A DNA stretch of 10,628 nt from Nitrosospira sp. (lineage in GTDB: Bacteria > Pseudomonadota > Gammaproteobacteria > Burkholderiales > Nitrosomonadaceae), in contig JAKDLC010000048.1 of assembly GCA_030453055.1 (NCBI GenBank), positions 1 through 10,628 on the forward strand, written 5' to 3'. The translations under genes and the position numbers were made by a program. The notes beneath the pieces were generated by a model. It was not told the origin of the DNA and ran no database searches. It saw nothing but the letters and a program-made list of their open reading frames with translations. Of this stretch, positions 1 through 6,923 are shown piece after piece; within the stretch, counting starts at the first letter, position 1; every line of letters begins with the position of its first letter.

Positions 1-46
1 CCGGACGGGACTTAAACCCGCTAGACTTACTGCTGTTACTGCGAAC

Positions 47-100
47 GGACAGACCTTGGTTTTACTTGCGCGAGCAAGCCATGAAAACCGCGGTCTGTCC
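47..100 (-). terminator. Long imperfect hairpin downstream of lpdA, possible terminator
   Basis: Twelve bases after the lpdA stop codon lies a three-part stem. GGACAGACC (47-55) pairs perfectly with GGTCTGTCC (92-100), GGTTTT (58-63) pairs with AAAACC (84-89), and CTTGC (65-69) pairs with GCAAG (74-78) around a GCGA loop. Small internal loops and a CCATG bulge separate the stems. The position directly behind a gene fits a transcription terminator or 3'-end protecting structure. No T-rich tract follows in the direction of lpdA transcription, so a canonical intrinsic terminator is not shown. It could instead be a recombination site or the target of a mobile element. Confidence 0.4.
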
Positions 101-112
101 TTTGACATTGCC

Positions 113-1951
113 CTATTTCTTCGGCATATAAAGATCGGTAATCGAACCCTCTGCAACCTCCGCGGCAAAAAAGACCGTTTCCGATAATGTTGGATGCGGG
201 TGGATGGTCAATCCAATATCCTCCATATCCGCACCCATTTCCAGTCCCAGTACGGTTTCGGCGATCAGTTCGCCGGCATTGATCCCTACTATGCCGGCGC
301 CGAGGATACGGCGGGTGTTCTTGTCCAGGAGCAATTTGGTCAAACCTTCGTCGCGCGCCATCGCCAGCGCGCGGCCGCTTGCCGCCCAGGGAAACACGGC
401 TTTTTCGTACTCGATGCCTTGCTTGCCCGCTTCAGTTTCAGTCAAGCCCATCCAGGCAATTTCAGGGTCGGTGTAAGCTACCGAGGGGATGGCGCGGGCG
501 TCGAATGCCGTTTTTTCTGCATGTTCTCCGCCCGCAATGATTTCGGCGGCGAGCTTGCCTTCATGCGTGGCCTTGTGCGCCAGCATAGGCTCACCGGCGA
601 TATCGCCGATGGCGAAAATATGCGATACGCTGGTGCGCAGTTGTTTATTCACCGGGATGAAACCGCGTTCGTCGATATTGACACCGGCATTTTCCGCACC
701 GATATCGCGTCCGTTGGGGCGGCGCCCTACCGCCATCAGAATGCGGTCGTAGAGCTGCGGCTCGGGCGCCGGCGCAGTATCGGACGCGCCTTCGAATGTG
801 GCTCTCAAACCACCCTCATGAGCCTCGATTCCGGTGACCTTGGTTTTTAGATGGATCGCTTCGTAGCGCTTCCGTATGCGCTTGTGCAGCGGCTTGATGA
901 GGTCGGCGTCCGCACCGGGGATCAACTGATCCATCAACTCTACCACGCTTATTTTGCAACCGAGCGCGTCGTAAACGGTCGCCATTTCCAGGCCGATGAT
1001 ACCTCCGCCAATGATGAGCATGCGCTTGGGAATATCTTCCAGCTTCAGCGCGCCGGTTGAGTCCATGAGCCGCGGATCGCCATAGGGAAAGCCGGGAATG
1101 CGTGCCGCACTTGAACCGGCGGCGATGATGCAGTGTTCGAACGACACCGTTTTCAGGCCATCCGGTGTTGCCACCTGGATCATGTGGGGCGAGGTAAACC
1201 TGCCCTTTCCTTGCACCACCTTCACCTTGCGCTGCTTCGCCAGCCCTGCCAATCCCTTGGTAAGCTTGCCGGTGATAGCGTTTTTCCACGCGCGAAGCTT
1301 GCCTATTTCTATGGTGGGTTTGCCGAAAACAATGCCCTGGCGCTCCGTTTCCTCTGCATCGGTGATAACTTTTGCCATATGCAGCAGCGCCTTCGATGGA
1401 ATGCAGCCGACATTGAGGCATACGCCGCCGAGGGTGGGATAGCGCTCGATCAATACCACTTTCTTGCCAAGATCGGCGGCGCGGAACGCGGCGGTGTAGC
1501 CGCCCGGCCCCGCGCCCAATACCACGACATCGGCATGAATATCGCCACGCGGAACATCAGGAGCGGAACTGGCCGGCGCAGGTACTGCGTTCACCCTGGC
1601 GGATGAGTCATGTTTCGCCTCATCCTTTTCCGGAGCGGACACGGATGACGGAACAGGCATTTCGGCTGTCTCAGCTGGTTCAGCCGGTTCGGCCAATTTA
1701 GCCGATTCCGCCGTTGCTTCCAATATAAGTATGACTGTTCCTTCCGATACTTTGTCGCCGATCCTGACCTTGATCTCCTTCACAACGCCGGCTTGAGGCG
1801 CGGGAACCTCCATCGCCGCCTTTTCGGTTTCCAGCGTAATAAGCGGCGTTTCCTTCTCCACCGTATCGCCCGGTTTCACCAGTAATTCGATAACGGGAAC
1901 ATCCTTGAAGTCGCCGATATCGGGAACGCGTATTTCCGTCGAGTTATTCAT
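113..1951 (-). CDS. lpdA: Dihydrolipoyl dehydrogenase (E3) with N-terminal lipoyl domain
   Basis: This is the E3 component of a 2-oxoacid (probably pyruvate) dehydrogenase complex; it reoxidises dihydrolipoyl groups with NAD+ through FAD in the cytoplasm. The 612-residue protein starts with a lipoyl domain (about 1-80) whose ETEKA motif marks Lys44 as the lipoylation site. An Ala/Pro/Glu-rich swinging linker follows (about 80-137), then the flavoprotein disulfide reductase core. The core shows the FAD motif GAGPGG (146-151), the redox pair Cys178/Cys183 in GGVCLNVGCIPSK, a second dinucleotide motif (IIGGGIIGLE) and the catalytic HPHPT...E near the end (His586, Glu591). A plain E3 has about 470 residues; the extra length is the lipoyl domain and linker, a fusion known in several Proteobacteria. 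An AGAGAG stretch shortly before the ATG is a plausible ribosome binding site. No E1 or E2 gene is adjacent upstream, where aceF might be expected; the defence operon lies there instead. Confidence 0.97.
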   Translation of the reverse strand: MNNSTEIRVPDIGDFKDVPVIELLVKPGDTVEKETPLITLETEKAAMEVPAPQAGVVKEIKVRIGDKVSEGTVILILEATAESAKLAEPAEPAETAEMPVPSSVSAPEKDEAKHDSSARVNAVPAPASSAPDVPRGDIHADVVVLGAGPGGYTAAFRAADLGKKVVLIERYPTLGGVCLNVGCIPSKALLHMAKVITDAEETERQGIVFGKPTIEIGKLRAWKNAITGKLTKGLAGLAKQRKVKVVQGKGRFTSPHMIQVATPDGLKTVSFEHCIIAAGSSAARIPGFPYGDPRLMDSTGALKLEDIPKRMLIIGGGIIGLEMATVYDALGCKISVVELMDQLIPGADADLIKPLHKRIRKRYEAIHLKTKVTGIEAHEGGLRATFEGASDTAPAPEPQLYDRILMAVGRRPNGRDIGAENAGVNIDERGFIPVNKQLRTSVSHIFAIGDIAGEPMLAHKATHEGKLAAEIIAGGEHAEKTAFDARAIPSVAYTDPEIAWMGLTETEAGKQGIEYEKAVFPWAASGRALAMARDEGLTKLLLDKNTRRILGAGIVGINAGELIAETVLGLEMGADMEDIGLTIHPHPTLSETVFFAAEVAEGSITDLYMPKK

Positions 1952-1958
1952 GATCTCT

Positions 1959-2003
1959 CTGTTCAGATGAAATTCAGCTTTTGAAATATCATCAATAGCA
2001 AAT
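1959..2003. repeat. Direct repeat copy 1 (lpdA leader)
   Basis: This 45-base stretch begins with CTGTTCAG and ends with GCAAAT. It matches 2129-2173 in the same orientation at 37 of 45 positions without gaps. It starts 7 bases upstream of the lpdA start codon and so makes up most of the lpdA leader. Read on the minus strand, both copies are open in one frame and give similar short peptides (DDISKAEFHLN here, DDIAKAKFHLN in the other copy), with some differences at third codon positions. A remnant of duplicated coding sequence is possible but the stretch is too short to decide. Confidence 0.75.
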
Positions 2004-2023
2004 ATGCCACTATACGGTTTTCA

Positions 2024-2123
2024 GTAGGATGGGTGGAGTGAAGCGCAACCCATCATTTGATCATGGTTTGATGCTTGTTCAATTTGGGTTTTGATGGGTT
2101 GCGCTACGCTTCACCCATCCTAC
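2024..2123. repeat. 100-base imperfect inverted repeat (dispersed-repeat type)
   Basis: The left arm at 2024-2055 begins GTAGGATGGGTG and ends GCGCAACCCATCA. It is the reverse complement of the right arm at 2092-2123 at 29 of 32 positions; a 36-base AT-rich loop separates them. The sequence resembles short palindromic repeats of the type GTAGGATGGGTTGAGC...AACCCATC that are scattered between genes in many beta- and gammaproteobacteria. That family link is from memory, not a search. It sits between the stop of jetD and lpdA and could fold into a stable RNA hairpin that ends or protects the jet transcript. No T-run follows it on either strand, so it is not a canonical terminator. Confidence 0.85.
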
Positions 2124-2128
2124 AAAAG

Positions 2129-2173
2129 CTGTTCAGGTGAAACTTGGCTTTCGCAATATCATCACTGGCAAAT
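2129..2173. repeat. Direct repeat copy 2 (downstream of jetD)
   Basis: This is the partner of 1959-2003, 37 of 45 positions identical and in the same orientation. It begins 5 bases beyond the inverted repeat and ends 10 bases short of the jetD stop codon. A further short piece, ATCAATAGCAAAT at 2172-2184, repeats the end of copy 1 (1991-2003) exactly, so the sequence next to the jetD stop holds one and a partial second copy. The pair encloses the inverted repeat. Confidence 0.75.
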
Positions 2174-2183
2174 CAATAGCAAA

Positions 2184-3401
2184 TTATATTGCGCCTTCTT
2201 GTTCGCCTTTTTTGGCGTGGATGCGCATCCAATCGGCAAGCGCCTGCAAACTGGCCGGCAGTGGCTGCTGCAGCAAGCGCTGTAACTGTTCCTCGTCGTT
2301 CGGACTCAATGACTGGCAGTGGGGCAAGCCGGAAAGGGTCTCGACATCCATGCCCCAAGGCTGCCATGATAACCCGGCCTCATCCCAGATTTCCGCCGCT
2401 TGTAATGCGATTTCGATCCCCGCCGGATCGGGGTCGCAGGCGATCAGCGCGGACGCAGGGCACAATGTCAGAAGCTGCGCAACACTTTGCCGCCACCATG
2501 AGGGCGCAAAGCCCGGCAGCCATACGACAAAGTCGTTGTCACCATAGCGGCGCGCGGCCCGTTCGAAACTGGTACGGTTTTCCAGTAGCCGCCAGCAGCC
2601 GATGCGCCCTTCGATACGGGTCAGGCTGTCGAGTGTACCCGGTGTCAGCGCAATACAGTCGTCGATCAATCTGAGATCGAGGCTGAGATTTCCACGCGAC
2701 AACAAGACAGGAGCACGCAACCAGAGTGCCGGACTGTGCCGCTCGATACCCAGCTCGACCAGGTCCACATGATGCTCCAGCCATTCCCACTCGGCAGTGG
2801 AGATGGCTTTGGTCGTGCCGCGCGCAAACAAGGAAAAATCGCGGCGGGTTCCAAAGCGCTGACTGGTCAGCCAAACGTCAAGCGCCCGCAATAACGCTAG
2901 TCGGCGTAATGCGGATTGCGGGGAAGCCGCACTCAGACTTTGCTGTGCGCTCACGAGGCGGACATCCTGCAATGAGCGCACCGCTTCGGCGCAAAACAAC
3001 TCGGCAAGCGCGTCTTTGTCCGCCAAACCCAGGTGATACCGTAATGTGGAAAGTTCAAGAAAATTTACCCAGAGCGGCAGCCATCGGCCGGATTGCCGCC
3101 GTTCCTCTACCTCCACCCAACCGGCGCGCAGCAGTGCGTCCAGCAGTTCATGGGCAAGATGGACGCGCCGGCTTCCGGCCGTACTCAACAGCGTATCCCA
3201 TTTGCGTTTTGGAGAGGAGGCTCTTATCCAGCCGATGAGCAATTCCCGCCACTCCGTGGGCCAACCGCCGAGGGTGTGAAGCGTATCGGGAAATGCCCGG
3301 CGCAAGCGCCTTCCGCGCAGTGTGCTTTTTGCTCCCACATCCAGATCGCGAGTGCAGATCCCGAGCGCATCCGGCGACGCCCAGGTTTCATGTTCAGGCA
3401 T
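2184..3401 (-). CDS. jetD: JetD/MksG-like Toprim nuclease subunit of Wadjet system
   Basis: This is the likely effector of the system: in known Wadjet complexes JetD cleaves the DNA that the JetABC motor has recognised as a small circle. The 405-residue protein has an N-terminal winged-helix-like stretch (about 50-115) and a C-terminal Toprim fold. The Toprim glutamate is Glu274 in RLLENRTSFE and the metal-binding DxD is Asp323/Asp325 in IACDPDPAGIEIA, so the active site looks intact. The start at 3401 is chosen because AAGGAGAG (3417-3410) is ideally spaced before this ATG. An in-frame ATG at 3425 would add 8 residues and lacks such a site. The gene overlaps the end of jetC by 8 bases (ATGCCTGA). 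It is the last gene of the operon and is followed by repeats. The family is clear from the motifs plus context; the subtype is not. Confidence 0.9.
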   Translation of the reverse strand: MPEHETWASPDALGICTRDLDVGAKSTLRGRRLRRAFPDTLHTLGGWPTEWRELLIGWIRASSPKRKWDTLLSTAGSRRVHLAHELLDALLRAGWVEVEERRQSGRWLPLWVNFLELSTLRYHLGLADKDALAELFCAEAVRSLQDVRLVSAQQSLSAASPQSALRRLALLRALDVWLTSQRFGTRRDFSLFARGTTKAISTAEWEWLEHHVDLVELGIERHSPALWLRAPVLLSRGNLSLDLRLIDDCIALTPGTLDSLTRIEGRIGCWRLLENRTSFERAARRYGDNDFVVWLPGFAPSWWRQSVAQLLTLCPASALIACDPDPAGIEIALQAAEIWDEAGLSWQPWGMDVETLSGLPHCQSLSPNDEEQLQRLLQQPLPASLQALADWMRIHAKKGEQEGAI

Positions 3402-6219
3402 GGACGGCTCTCTCCTTGCGCTCATCCTTCTGCTTCTGCCGGCTCACCTGGGCGACGGGTGGTGCCCAAGGCTCTTCCGGACGCTTCTTGTAAGTGACGA
3501 GCGTCAGTTCCGCCGGGTCATAGATATTGACGTTGTGAGTAATCGGCGTGGTGATCAGATATTGGGAACGGGTAGCCTTGAGGAAGCTTCCGACGCGATC
3601 GATATTGAAAATATCGAGGTGCGCAAAGGGCTCGTCAATGAACACAAATCCACCTGGCTGGCTTTCATCCATCATCAGGCCGATCAGCAGAATCAGCGAT
3701 TTCATTACCTGCTGACCGCCGGAAGCCTCGCCGTCATTGAGCCCCGTCAATCCTTTTTTATCGAAATTGAAATTCACCGCCAACCCCGCCTGAGCCAGGA
3801 TCAGATCATCGTTTTCCAGGTGCGGCGGCTCGCAGTGCACCTCTATTCCCGCAAGTTCGCCCAGCTCCCTGATATTTTTGCCATAACGCCGGATCGTGGC
3901 GCGCAGACGGTTAATATAGGCTTCGCGTGCGTCATGGGTCAGGCTCCGCGCGCGCTCGTTGGCGGCTTGCCGCTTCGCCACGTCAGCCTGCATTCCTTCC
4001 AGATCACCCCGTAATTTATCGCGTAGCGCGATGATGTTTTCGTCGGTTTCCCAATCCTCCGTCGCCAGGCGGTTTTCCAACTGGAGCAGGTGCAGCTTTA
4101 CCCCCTCGGCGGACGCGAACCGCTCACGCAATTGAAGCAAGGCGGCGGGCGCATACCAGGCGGGCGGCATCGCCTGTCGATCATGGCGCAGCCGCTGGAT
4201 ACGTTTCACATTATCGGCACGCTGGTTTTGCAGTTGGGGCGCCAGCGCGCCGGTTTCCTGCGCCAGCTGGTCATGCGTGGCATGAGCGGTTTTCAACGCC
4301 AGCTCGATCTGGTGGCGCGCTTCCACCGCTTCATCTTTTTTACTGGAGGCGGCGGCCACCGCGTCGGCTGCCTGTTGGGCTGTTTGTTTCAGCGTCACGC
4401 TCTGATGTTCCGCCTGGGCAAATTCGTCGGAGCGCAGCGCCAGCATTTGTGCGGCGTCGAGGCCATCGAGCTGAGCCTGTTTTTGAGCGATGGTCTGGCG
4501 CAAACCCGCTGCTTCTCCGGTCAATTCGCCGATCTGACCGGACAATGTCCGAGCCTCCGCCGCCCATGCGTCGAGACGGCTTCTTCTGCCGGCCTCGCCG
4601 AAATGGTAATCGGCGGGACCGACCCCTATGAAACGTCCGCCGCGCCGCTCCCGGTGATAGCCGGCACGGGTGATCCAATTCTGTACTACCGGAAGCTTTG
4701 CGCCCGCCTGGGAATCTTCGACGCGCTGCACCTGGTTCAGCAACTGGATCAACCATCCCGGCGCAGCGGCGGTAAAACGTATGACCTCCAGCAGCGAGCC
4801 GGCTTGCGACGCGGATGCGGCCAACCGCTCCGCGGCGACAAAATGACGATAACGTACTGTTTCACCAATCTGCCATGCCTTGGCGCGGTCGGCTTCATTC
4901 TCCAGCAAGACCAATTGCCTGTAGGGCGCGAGCAGCGCTTCCACCGCGGCTTGCCAGGCCGTGTCGACTACCTCCACGATCTCGATCAACATGCAATGAG
5001 GGATTTCGGCTTGCTTCAGCGCGACCCGGAACTCCCTCACATATTCCGGCGGAACCTGCTTTCCGCTGTTCAGCGCGGCCGCGCTGGCGGTAAGTTCATC
5101 CAGACGCGTACGCGCCGCCGCCAATTCATTTTGCAACGTCGCGAGGCGCTGCCGCTCGCGACCCAGTGTCTCAGCCAGACTGACCAGATCCTCGCCATGG
5201 CGGGATTGGCTCAAGGCGACAAGGTTATCGCGCTGTTCCAGCAAGGCGTGAATCCTGATCACGGCCTCGCGCGACGCCTGGAAATTTTCGGCAGCGCTTT
5301 TTTCCGCCAGCCTCAACACCCCTTCTTGTTCCTGCGCGATCCGTAATGTTTCTTTCAGACCGGTAATTGCCGTATTCTTCGCCTCCAGCGCCTGTTGTTT
5401 TTCACGCAGCAACCGGCGATTACCCTGGATCTGACTGCGGGCGCCATTGATGGATTCCCTGAGGTCGAGCAACTGCAAACGCGGCAGCACTTCGCCTTGC
5501 AGCGTGATCTGTTCCTGCTTCAGGTTGCGCCACTGGATATGATTATTGACCTTGAGCGTCATTTTCTCGACCTTGTTGTCAAGGGCTTCCAGGTTATTGC
5601 TCATTTCCTGCAATTCACGTTCGGTTTCACGCTGCTGTCCCTTGGCTTCCAGATAGGCGTCCAATACCTCCTTGTCGCCGAACACCTGGAAAACCAGATC
5701 CAGTAAAGTTTTGGGAGAATATTCGCAGAGCTTGTCCGTATCGCCCTGTTCCAGCGACAGCACTTCGGCAATGGCTTTGGTGAGGCCGGCATTGTCCATA
5801 CGCCGCTGGTATTCGATGACTCCCAGCCAATCACCGGAAGACTCCAAAGTTTCGATGGCGGCGTTGCCGGGAACGATCAGATACTGGCGCTGCCATTCGC
5901 CCCCCTGCTTGCGGATGCGGCAAGCCAGGGTAACCTCATCGTCCAGCAGGGGAAAAAACGGATGGCGGCGGTTGTCGATGCGGCGATTATCCACCACCGC
6001 ACGCAGCCACGCGAATACTTCATTGGAACGGCGCACGTAGCGCTTGTATTCGCGTTTGCCCGAGCACTTCAAGCCGAACAGCGTTCGCATGGCGTCCAGC
6101 AGCGTAGTCTTGCCGGAGCCGTTGGGTCCGACAATGGTAACGATCTGGGCATCCAGCGGCAGGGTGAAGCGCTGCCAATAGTCCCAATGGACCAGTTCAA
6201 GGGATTTGATATGGAACAT
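3394..6219 (-). CDS. jetC: JetC/MksB-like SMC ATPase of Wadjet system
   Basis: This is the motor subunit: an SMC-type ATPase expected to dimerise and extrude DNA loops with JetA and JetB. The 941 residues fall into an N-terminal head with Walker A GPNGSGKT (31-38), a first coiled coil (about 190-382) and a compact central hinge-like domain (about 386-545). A second coiled coil rich in Gln, Ala and Glu (about 548-800) leads to a C-terminal head. That head has the ABC signature EASGGQQ (Ser833-Gln836), Walker B FVFIDEP (Asp862, catalytic Glu863) and the D-loop FAHLD. The signature has ASGGQ where the consensus is LSGGQ. The coiled coils are much shorter than in MukB, as in MksB/JetC. The ATG shares one base with the jetB stop (TGATG), so translation is probably coupled. 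RecF/SbcC-like repair ATPases share the head fold, but the neighbours decide for Wadjet. Confidence 0.94.
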   Translation of the reverse strand: MFHIKSLELVHWDYWQRFTLPLDAQIVTIVGPNGSGKTTLLDAMRTLFGLKCSGKREYKRYVRRSNEVFAWLRAVVDNRRIDNRRHPFFPLLDDEVTLACRIRKQGGEWQRQYLIVPGNAAIETLESSGDWLGVIEYQRRMDNAGLTKAIAEVLSLEQGDTDKLCEYSPKTLLDLVFQVFGDKEVLDAYLEAKGQQRETERELQEMSNNLEALDNKVEKMTLKVNNHIQWRNLKQEQITLQGEVLPRLQLLDLRESINGARSQIQGNRRLLREKQQALEAKNTAITGLKETLRIAQEQEGVLRLAEKSAAENFQASREAVIRIHALLEQRDNLVALSQSRHGEDLVSLAETLGRERQRLATLQNELAAARTRLDELTASAAALNSGKQVPPEYVREFRVALKQAEIPHCMLIEIVEVVDTAWQAAVEALLAPYRQLVLLENEADRAKAWQIGETVRYRHFVAAERLAASASQAGSLLEVIRFTAAAPGWLIQLLNQVQRVEDSQAGAKLPVVQNWITRAGYHRERRGGRFIGVGPADYHFGEAGRRSRLDAWAAEARTLSGQIGELTGEAAGLRQTIAQKQAQLDGLDAAQMLALRSDEFAQAEHQSVTLKQTAQQAADAVAAASSKKDEAVEARHQIELALKTAHATHDQLAQETGALAPQLQNQRADNVKRIQRLRHDRQAMPPAWYAPAALLQLRERFASAEGVKLHLLQLENRLATEDWETDENIIALRDKLRGDLEGMQADVAKRQAANERARSLTHDAREAYINRLRATIRRYGKNIRELGELAGIEVHCEPPHLENDDLILAQAGLAVNFNFDKKGLTGLNDGEASGGQQVMKSLILLIGLMMDESQPGGFVFIDEPFAHLDIFNIDRVGSFLKATRSQYLITTPITHNVNIYDPAELTLVTYKKRPEEPWAPPVAQVSRQKQKDERKERAVHA
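3410..3417 (-). promoter_or_regulatory. Ribosome binding site deciding the jetD start
   Basis: AAGGAGAG on the minus strand lies inside the 3' end of jetC, about 8 bases before the ATG at 3401. It is the strongest Shine-Dalgarno sequence in the operon. It selects that ATG over the one at 3425 and suggests jetD has its own initiation and not only coupling. Confidence 0.75.
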
Positions 6220-6923
6220 CAGACGTTCGCCTCGCCGGGCTCGGCATCCGCGGTATTCATTGTGTCGTCATCCGCGGGCGTTACATTGCCTGGCTGGCCT
6301 CGATTGGCCAGCAAGTCAGCGAGCGCTCCGTCGATTATGCGCGATTCCAGAATTCGGTACTCCATCAGCAAATCGAGTAGCGGGCCTTCGTAAATCATTT
6401 TGTTGCGGCGCTGAACGAAACCCAAGCGGGAAAGTACGCCCAGATTTACGTTGACCCGCATTTTACCTCCCAGTTTGGGGCCGAAATCCGCCAGCAGCGT
6501 CCGTTCGGCGACACCAGCGGAAACTTCTTCGCCGCGCGGCATAGGCTTATCACCGGCAAACATGTCGCCTTGATCCGCTGCTTCCTTTTCGTGTCGGGCC
6601 ACCTGACGCTCGCGCTTGGGCAAAATGATGAGCGCCCAAAGTACCACCAACAGCGCCACACCATCGCGTTGCAGACCCATATTGTTGCTCAGCCAATTAT
6701 CCTGCCGGCCGAATACCGCGTCTTCCACCTCGCGTTTAAGCCCGATGGCGATATGGGCGGCATAAGGATTTTCCAGCAGATGCAGGCCACAGGCGGCTAA
6801 TCGCAAATCCAGTTCGGCCCGAAACGCTTCGTCGGTCAACGCGCGCCGGGCGAGCGTGTCCTCGCGCTCGATATGGCGGTGAGCCAGCAGACGTGCAATC
6901 AGGGTTTGAATTTCAGTGTTCAT
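6219..6923 (-). CDS. jetB: JetB/MksE-like small subunit of Wadjet system (DUF4194-like)
   Basis: This is the expected KITE-type partner (MukE/MksE equivalent) that binds the kleisin and helps clamp DNA against the SMC heads. The protein has 234 residues, a normal size for JetB. It is mostly helical by eye. A second winged-helix-like segment lies at about 150-192 (GKMRVNVNLGVLSRLGFVQ followed by a basic turn and YEGPLLDLLMEYR). A charged linker carrying several Lys, Arg and Glu precedes it, and an acidic, low-complexity tail of about 25 residues ends the protein. There is no signal peptide; the hydrophobic stretch VALLVVLWALIILP (about 89-102) could look like a membrane segment but fits a buried helix of this family. 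The start overlaps the jetA stop as ATGA. Identification rests on size, fold pattern and position between kleisin and ATPase genes. Confidence 0.85.
   Translation of the reverse strand: MNTEIQTLIARLLAHRHIEREDTLARRALTDEAFRAELDLRLAACGLHLLENPYAAHIAIGLKREVEDAVFGRQDNWLSNNMGLQRDGVALLVVLWALIILPKRERQVARHEKEAADQGDMFAGDKPMPRGEEVSAGVAERTLLADFGPKLGGKMRVNVNLGVLSRLGFVQRRNKMIYEGPLLDLLMEYRILESRIIDGALADLLANRGQPGNVTPADDDTMNTADAEPGEANV

Noticed and set aside
1..27. T-arm-like stem-loop suggesting a tRNA 3' end on the minus strand
   Set aside because: The loop TTTAAGT lacks the conserved C of TTCRA, and no convincing anticodon or D arm was seen upstream on that strand.
194..850. A 218-codon open frame on the plus strand opposite lpdA
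   Set aside because: It is antisense to a clearly conserved E3 gene and its Gly/Arg/Phe-rich translation is typical of a shadow frame.
3402..3425. Longer jetD start at 3425
   Set aside because: The extra eight residues lack a ribosome binding site, whereas AAGGAGAG is well placed for the ATG at 3401.
4090..5346. A 418-codon open frame on the plus strand opposite jetC
   Set aside because: It lies wholly antisense to a gene with intact SMC motifs, its translation shows no recognisable domain, and long antisense frames are expected in GC-rich coding DNA.
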